NCBI GenBank assembly: GCA_022414725.1
Contig: CM039464.1
Coordinates: 31,976,158-32,040,157, forward strand
Length of the DNA stretch: 64,000 nt
DNA from: Microglena sp. YARC
Lineage: Eukaryota; Chlorophyta; Chlorophyceae; Chlamydomonadales; Chlamydomonadaceae
Reading direction: 5' to 3'
Positions 13,001-22,000 of the stretch are shown piece after piece; within the stretch, counting starts at the first letter, position 1, and each line of letters begins with the position of its first letter. The translations under genes and the position numbers were made by a program. A model generated the notes under the pieces. That model searched no databases and was not told the DNA's origin. It worked only from the letters and a program-made list of their open reading frames with translations.

Positions 13001-16000
13001 ACACACCCCACACACCCCATACACCCCTTACACCCTTACACCCCATACACACGGCTCCCTGCACCTTCCACCCCGCACCCCACACACACACCCCACACTC
13101 CACACACACCACACCACACACACCCCATACACCCCTTACACCCTTACACCCCATACACACGGCTCCCTGCACCTTCCACCCCGCACCCCACACCCGTACC
13201 CCACACTCGTACCCCACACCCCACCCCTACCATTTTTCTGTCCTACCATTTTGCTCATCGTGGCTGATGGACTGGTGGGCTTAATCAGCCTAGGCAGCAA
13301 TGTTTCGCTGTCCGCAACCCACACCACACCACACACACTTAACACACAGCTCCCTGCTCCCCGCACCCCGTACCCCGCAACCCACCTCCCACACCCATCA
13401 TTTGATGAGCAGGCAAACCTAAACAATCATGTTTTGCTTTCCGGCCACATAATGCTCAAGTAGACTTTAACATGTAATGTAATCTAATGTAATGTAATGT
13501 AATGTAATGTAATGTAATGTAATGTAATGTAATGTAATGTATGCACTGATTTAGGGTTTTAGGGTTGATTTAGGTTTAGGGCTGCCATGCATTGCTGCAT
13601 TGAATCTTGGTTGGACCAGGCTCTTCAGCTCCACTGTTTTTTTCTTCGTGCGACGTGTCGTAAATTGAGCAACTCGGTGCGACCCCAATAGGACGCGCTG
13701 CCCCCTGAACCCCGCGGAGCGCAAAGCACAGAGCATGAGGGTTCGGTTGGGGGTGGGAGGACGGGGGGGGGGGGGGGGGGGGGGGGCATTTATGACTAGT
13801 TTGAACCAGACCCATACTCCAGCATGCATGCAGCGACGGAATGGCGATGCGTCGCACAGCAACAAACGTTTATAGCTCAAGTGGCCACAATCATATTCCT
13901 GGTCACACAAAAAGTGTTCAGCTACAAGACTATTCCTGGTCACACAAAAGTGATCAGCTACAAGACTATTCCTGGTCACACAAAAGTGATCAGCTACGAG
14001 ACAATTCCTGGTCACACAAAAAGTGTTCAGCTACAAGACTATTCCTGGTCACACAAAAGTGATCAGCTACGAGACAATTCCTGGTCACACAAAAAGTGAT
14101 CAGCTACAAGACTATTCTTAGTCACACAAAAAGTGTTCAGCTACAAGGCTATTCCTAGTCACACAAAAGTGATCAGCTACGAGACAATTCCTGGTCACAC
14201 AAAAGTGTTCAGCTACAAGGCTATTCCTGGTCACACAAAAAGTGTTCAGCTACAAGGCTATTCCTGGTCACACAAAAAGTGTTCAGCTACAAGACTATTC
14301 CTGGTCACACAAAAAGTGTTCAGCTACAAGACTTTTCCTGGTCACACAAAATGTGTTCAGCTACAAGGCTATTCCTGGTCACACAAAAAGTGTTCAGCTA
14401 CAAGGCTATTCCTGGTCACACAAAAAGTGCTCAGCTACAAGACTATTCCTGGTCACACAAAAAGTGTTCAGCTACAAGGCTATTCCTGGTCACACAAAAA
14501 GTGTTCAGCTACAAGGCTATTCCTGGTCACACAAAAAGTGTTCAGCTACAAGACTATTCCTGGTCACACAAAAAGTGTTCAGCTACAAGACTATTCCTGG
14601 TCACACAAAAAGTGTTCAGCTACAAGGGTATTCCTGGTCACACAAAAAGTATTTACCCCTCCAACTAGTAATTATGTCCGTTGATCTTGTTTAGTGTACT
14701 TCTGTAGTGCCATAATCCCTCCAACTACTTAATATGTATGTTGTTCTTGTTTAGTGTACTTCTGTAGTGCCATAATCCCTCCAACTAGTAATTATGTATG
14801 TTGTTCTTGTTTAGTGTACTTCTGTAGTGCCATAATCCCTCCAACTAGTAATTATGTATGTTGTTCTTGTTTAGTGTACTTCTGTAGTGCCATAATCCCT
14901 CCACCTACTCATTCTGTATGCTGTTCTTGTTCAGTGTACTTCTGTAGTGCCCAAATCCCTCTACCTAGTCATTACATCTGTCGTTCTTGTTTAGTGTACT
15001 TCTGCAGTGCCATCAGTAGACATCGGCCTTCTTCCATTGAATTACACAACTATTAGGGAGGGTGATTTTCGCCCTTCACAAACTCAAATACAAACACATA
15101 CATCAACATAATGCCAACACCAGCACAAATACATGCATAAACATCAATACAAACACAAACATACACACAAATACATACACTTACATAAACATAATACAAA
15201 CACAAACACAAACACAAGTACATGCACATACACGTACATAAACATAAATGCCAACACAAACACAAATACATGCACATACATAAACACAAACACAAACACA
15301 AACACAAACATGACCACAAATACATAAACACACCCGCGTACACAAACACAAAAGAAAACACATAGACATACAAACACACAATCACAATTGCCAACACTAA
15401 CACAAACACCGAGGGGGGCACAAAAAAGTGCTCGACCCCATCCCAAAACCGTGTGAAGACACCCTTCTGCAGACCCACAAATGCATAAACCTGATGATTT
15501 GCGTTTGTTCACAGGTCACCAACGAAACTGCAACTATCGATGCTATTGTAGCTGCGAGGTGCGTTGTTGCGTCAGATCTTACATTCACTGCTTTTATTTT
15601 CAGCTACCTACATTTTCAGCTACCTATTACTTTATTTTCAGCTACCCTTTAGTTTATTTTCATCTACTGGTTAGTTTATTTTCAGCTACCCATCAGTATA
15701 TTTTCAGCTACCCATCAGTTTATTTTCAGCTACACGTTAGTCTATTTTCAGCTACCCGTTAGTTTATGCAATGGGTGCCACCTCCTGGGGTGAAAATGTT
15801 GTTAATTAATTTATTTAGTTAACGTTAGTTAGTTTATTAAGTTAGTTTCTACGAGAGAAGGAGTACCATCTCCTGGGGTGAAATGTAGTTTTTTTAATTA
15901 GTTTATTTAGTTACTTTATTTAATTCATTCCTGCAAGTGAAGGGGTACCACCTCCTGGGGTGAATTTTTAGACTCTTCTAAACCCTGAACCCCTAAATCT

Positions 16001-19000
16001 TAAACCCCTAACCCCTGTGCAGTGACTATCCCCTCTCCATCATCATGATTGGCGTGGCCCTGAACCCTAAACCATAAACCATAAACCATAAACCATAAAC
16101 CCTAACCCCTGTGCAGTGACTATCCCCTCTCCATCATCATGATTGGCGTTGGGGACGGCCCTTGGGACACGATGCAACACCATGCACACCATCATCACAT
16201 GTAGTCAAAATAAATAAATAAATACAACTGCAAAGCAGCAAGACAAAACCAAAAGAAGTAAGGCCTCTTCGACCATTTTCCAAATCAGAAACCACACTGT
16301 TAAGCAGCGAGGTAAACCTAAACCCTAAACCCTAAACTGTTAAGCAGCGAGGTAAACCTAAACCCTAAACCCTAAACTGTTAAGCAGCGAGGTAAACCTA
16401 AACCCTAAATCCTAACCTGTTAAGCAGCGAGGTAAAACCAAATGCATGAGTGCTTCTTCTAAACCCTGAACCCCCTGAAACCTAAACCCCCCTAAACCCT
16501 AAACCCCTAAACCCTGTGCAGTGACTATCCCTTCTCCATAATCATGATTGGTGTGTCCCTGAACCCTAAACCCTAAACCTTAAACCTTGTGCAGTGACTA
16601 TCCCTTCTCCATAAATAATCATGATTGGTGTGTCCCTAAACCCTAAACCCTGTGCAGTGACTATCCCCTCTCCATAATCATGATTGGTGTGGCCCTGAAC
16701 CCTAAACCCTAAACCCTAAACCCTGTGCAGTGACTATCCCCTCTCCATAATCATGAATGGTGTGGCCCTGAACCCTTAAACCTATACCCTGTGCAGTGAC
16801 TATCCCCTCTCCATCATCATGAATGGTGTGGCCCTGAACCCTAAACCCTATACCCTGTGCAGTGACTATCCCCTCTCCATAATCATGAATGGTGTGGCCC
16901 TGAACCCTAAACCCTATACCCTGTGCAGTGACTATCCCCTCTCCATAATCATGAATGGTGTGGCCCTGAACCCTAAACCCTATACCCTGTGCAGTGACTA
17001 TCCCCTCTCCATCATCATGATTGGCGTGGGGGACGGCCCTTGGGACACGATGCAACACTTTGATGACCACCTCCCTGAGAGGAAATTCGACAACTTCCAG
17101 TTTGTCAACTTCACAGAGATTTCTCGGGTAAAGACGCAGTCGTGTACCCGTCCTGTTGTGTGCCTGTGGGTGTGTGAGTGAGTGTGTGGGTAAGTGTGTG
17201 TGTTTGTGAGTGAGTGTGTGTGTGTGAGTAGCTGTTGTGACAGCTGAGATGATAGGTGAGGGGTCCGTCATGGGTCCCTCTCTGAGAGGAAATTCGACAA
17301 CTTCCAGTTCGTATCCTTCACAGAGATTTCTCGGGTAAGGATGCAGTCATGTACCATACCTGATGTGTGAGGGGGTAGGTGGGTTTGCGGGGTGTGGAGT
17401 GTGGGTGGATGTGGGTGTGTTGGAGCGGTGTGTGTGTTTGTGTGTGTGTGTTTGTATGTGTGCGTGTGAGTGTGTGTGTTCCAGTTCGTCAACTTCACAG
17501 AGATTTCTCGGGTAAGGATACAGTTGTGTACCGTAGCTGTTGTGTGTGGGAGGGTGTGTGGGTGGGGTGTGTGGGGTATGGGTGTGTGGGTGGGGTGTGT
17601 GGGTGTGGGTGTGTGTGTGGGGGGGGAGGGGGGGGGGGGTATGAGTGAGTGTGCATGTGTGTGTGGTGTGGTGTGTATGAGAGAGAGTGTGTGTGTGTGT
17701 GTGTGAATGAGTGAGTGTGTGTATAAGAGTGAGTGTGTGTATGTATGTGTATGTGTGTGTTTGTGTGTATGTGTGTGTGTTTGTGTGTGTGTGCGTGTAT
17801 GAGTGAGTGTATGTGGGTGTATGTATGTGGGTGTGGGTGTATGAGTGGGTTGTGTGTATGAGTGAGTGTGTGTGTGGTGTGTGTGTGTATGAGTGAGTGT
17901 GTGTATGTGTGTGGTGTGTCTGTGCGTTTGTGTGTGTTTGTGTGTGAGTACGAGTGAGTGTGTGAGTAGCTGTTGTGACAGCTGAGATGATAGGTGAGGG
18001 GTCCGTCATGGGCAGGGAAAGGCAACTAACATAAGTGTTTGAAAAACTAATATTAACTAATATTATTCTAGTGTCACAATAATATTAGTTTTTCAAATAA
18101 ATTCAAAATTCAGGTGAGACAGCTCGTCAGTATAATATTAACTAGCATTCACCCATGTTATTCATTTTCTAATATTAACTATCTTAGCCTTTCCCTACTC
18201 ATGGGTCCCTCCCTTGGTCCCACATGGCATCACGCACGTGGGTGTCTCGTAGCTATTCAGCTACTAAGCTGCTTCCTCGCACATAGTCAGCCGACTGTGC
18301 ATGCCAGCTATCTTTGGGCCCACACGGCATCACACACGTGGGTGTCTTGTAGCTATTCAGCTACTAAGCTACTTCCTCGCACATAGTCAGCCGACTGTGC
18401 ATGCCAGCTATCTTTGGGCCCACACGGCATCACACACGTGGGTGTCTTGTAGCTATTCAGCTACTAAGCTACTTCCTCGCACATAGTCAGCCGACTGTGC
18501 ATGCCAGCTATCTTTGGGCCCACACGGCATCACACACGTGGGTGTCTCGTAGCTATTCAGCTACTTAGCTACTTCCGTGCTACATACCCATCATCTTCTC
18601 TTGTGCTACTATCTTCTGCAGGCTCCATCATTTGTAATTATATCACCTTCTCCTTATGATCCAGAACACACACACACACACACTCACCTTGACTCCCCTC
18701 CCCCCCCTCCCACTCACCCCCAACCCCACACCCACACCCACCCACACCCACACTCTCACCTTGACTCCCCCTCCCCCCCTCCCACTCACCCCCAACCCCC
18801 ACACCCACACCCACACCCACACCCACCCACACCCACACTCTCACCTTGACTCCCCTTCCCCCCCTCCCACTCACCCCCCAACCCCCACACCCACACCCAC
18901 CCACACCCACACTCTCACCTTGACTCCCCCTCCCCCCCTCCCACTCACCCCCCAACCCCCACACCCACACCCACACCCACCCACACCCACACTCTCACCT

Positions 19001-22000
19001 TGACACTTCCGTTCAGCCCCTGGGCAATCCACTTTCCGCCGCGCACCCCAAAAGAGTTCCATCTTACATCAAGCACCTCCATGCATCGCGTGTTCTGGAG
19101 TATGCGGCTAAAGGCGCCACCCGAACCACCCACTCCCCCCCACCCACACACACGCACACATACATACACACACACTAATATCAAGCACCTCCATGCATCG
19201 CGTCTGTTGAAGCGTCTGGCTGTTGCATCCCTTTTAGTCATTCAGGTGCAGGGGTGGTATGTGTGTGCCATGGCTGTGTGGGTACGGGTGGGGGTGGTAT
19301 GTGGGGTGGGGGGTACAGATGGGGGGTGTATGTGGTCATGCACATGCAGTTGTGGGGGTGGTACAGGTGGTGATGGTGGTATCCCCACATATCCTCCATG
19401 CTTCGCGTCTGCTGAAGCATCCGGCTGAGCACAATGCACACACACACATTAGATCACCGTCTCCTTGATGATCCAACAGTACCAGTCAACCTGACATGTT
19501 TGTATTTGTATTTATGTATTTGTATTTCTGTACTTGTGTATCTGTATATGTATTTCTATATTTTTATTTAAGTATTTACCACCAGAGCAAGCACAGCCAC
19601 CACCACTAGCAGAAATGTCTCAGGTAAGGAAGCGGTCATGTGCCGTAGCAGTCAACCCGACAGCTTTGTATTTGTATTTCAGTATTTATATTTGTATTTC
19701 AGAATTTACCACCAGTACAAGCACAGCCACCACCACCTACTCCACCACTACCACCACTGCCACCTACACAGCCATCACCACCAGTACAAGCACAGCCACC
19801 ACCACCTACTCCACCACTACCACCACTGCCACCTACACAGCCATCACCACCAGTACAAGCACAGCCACCACGACCTACTCCACCACTACCACCACTGCCA
19901 CCTACACAGCCATCACCACCAGTACAAGCACAGCGACCACGACCTACTCCACCACTACCACCACTGCCACCTACACAGCCATCACCACCAGTACAAGCAC
20001 AGCCACCACGACCTACTCCACCACTACCACCACTGCCACCTACACAGCCATCACCACCAGTACAAGCACAGCGACCACGACCTACTCCACCACTACCACC
20101 ACTGCCACCTACACAGCCATCACCACCAGTACAAGCACAGCGACCACGACCTACTCCACCACTACCACCACTGCCACCTACACAGCCATCACCACCAGTA
20201 CAAGCACAGCCACCACCACCTACTCCACCACTACCACCACTGCCACCTACACAGCCATCACCACCAGTACAAGCACAGCGACCACGACCTACTCCACCAC
20301 TACCACCACTGCCACCTACACAGCCATCACCACCAGTACAAGCACAGCCACCACGACCTACTCCACCACTACCACCACTGCCACCTACACAGCCATCACC
20401 ACCATTACAAGCACAGCCACCACGACCTACTCCACCACTACCACCACTGCCACCTACACAGCCATCACCACCAGTACAAGCACAGCCACCACGACCCACT
20501 CCACCACTACCACCACTGCCACCTACACAGCCATCACCACCAACAACAACACAACCACAAGTGCCATTAGGTTCAAAAGTATCAGTCGCTTCCGAAATGA
20601 AGTAACCTATGGAGCCTGTCTACATATTTCGTCACCCACACTGTGCCATTCTGGGAGTTCGGGGTCCAAACTTACAGCGCTAAGTAAAACCTTTCTCTAA
20701 TAACCGAGCCAAGTCCAGTGGTGACTTTTTTCCGGGTGATCTATTGCGAGGCTCCAAACCTATTTTCACACTTTAGCGCTTTCCGGACCTCCGCAGCGTG
20801 TTTGGGCATGGAGGGATACAGATGTTTCTCACATGGTGGGTATACTAGACTCATCTTGCATGCACATGTGGCACCCATTCAAATTTGAACTGACTATTGA
20901 GGATGGAGCTCCATGCAATGGTTCAAGTGCTCATATAGGGGCCTACATGCTGGGGTCCATACCCATTTAGGTTAATGTGTGTGCCCACAACACACACCAG
21001 CATCAGAGTAGCACAGCATGCTTACCAGTCTGACCCCCCAAGTACACCTATGGAGGCAACAATACATTTGGGGCTGGTGTGCCTTGTGTAATATAGGGTA
21101 CTTCTGACATGCCCCAACACCCGTGTTAATTTGACAATCCAAAGGGGGAAAATGGAGGAACTGGTTTATAGCTCACTAGTCATTGCTTCACAACACATGA
21201 TGACACATGCATAATATAAGCCATCATATGTGTTATATCCATAAATGTCACCCAAGTGGTTAAGGAGGTTGGTTGACATGTGGCAAATTTTAAAAGATGA
21301 CTAATACTTTTGAACAAGCCTACATCTTCTGAGAAGCTACCCCCCACCCCCCTCTCATTGCATGTCAGCGCTAGAAGTACAGTCATCAAAGGATGGAGGC
21401 TATCTTTCCCACCACTACAGCCACAGCCTCCATGACCCACCCCACTCCACCCCACCCTGCCCCACCCCACCCCCTCTTTGCATGGCAGCGCTACAAGTAT
21501 AGCCCTCAAAGGATGGAGGCTGTCTTTGCTTTGAAAGCTCTGATGGAGGTGCCCGAGCAGTTCAAGGTGGGCCATCGCGTCTGTCGTATATATTTGTATG
21601 TATATGTTGCTGAACCTCACACATGTTGTACCTCACCCCATGCATGGTCATCACACATGTTGCTGTACCACACACATGTTGTACCTCACCCCATGCATGG
21701 TCCTCACGCATGTTGCTGTACCTCACACATAGTGTACCTCACACATGTTGCTGTACCTCACACATGGTGTTGTACCTCACCCCATGCATGGTCTTCACAC
21801 ATGTTGCTGTACTTCACACATGATGTACCTCACCCCATGCATGGTCCTCATACATGTTGTAACTCACACATGCTGTACCTCACCCCATGCATGGTCCTCA
21901 CACATGTTGCTGTACCTCACACATGGTGTACCTCACCCCATGCATGGTCCTCATACATGTAACTCACACATGCTGTACCTCACCCCATGCATGGTCCTCA

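Noticed and set aside
12297..13463. Very long His/Thr/Pro-rich frames (up to 388 codons)
   Set aside because: All frames are open because of the CA-rich 107-bp minisatellite; they lie in intron 4 and contain donor echoes.
13894..14651. CRISPR-like array of 37-bp repeats
   Set aside because: No unique spacers, eukaryotic intron context, no cas genes. It is a minisatellite.
16500..16990. Chromosome end (telomere)
   Set aside because: CCCTAAA heptamers are short, interrupted by exon echoes, and followed by more gene; they are interstitial.
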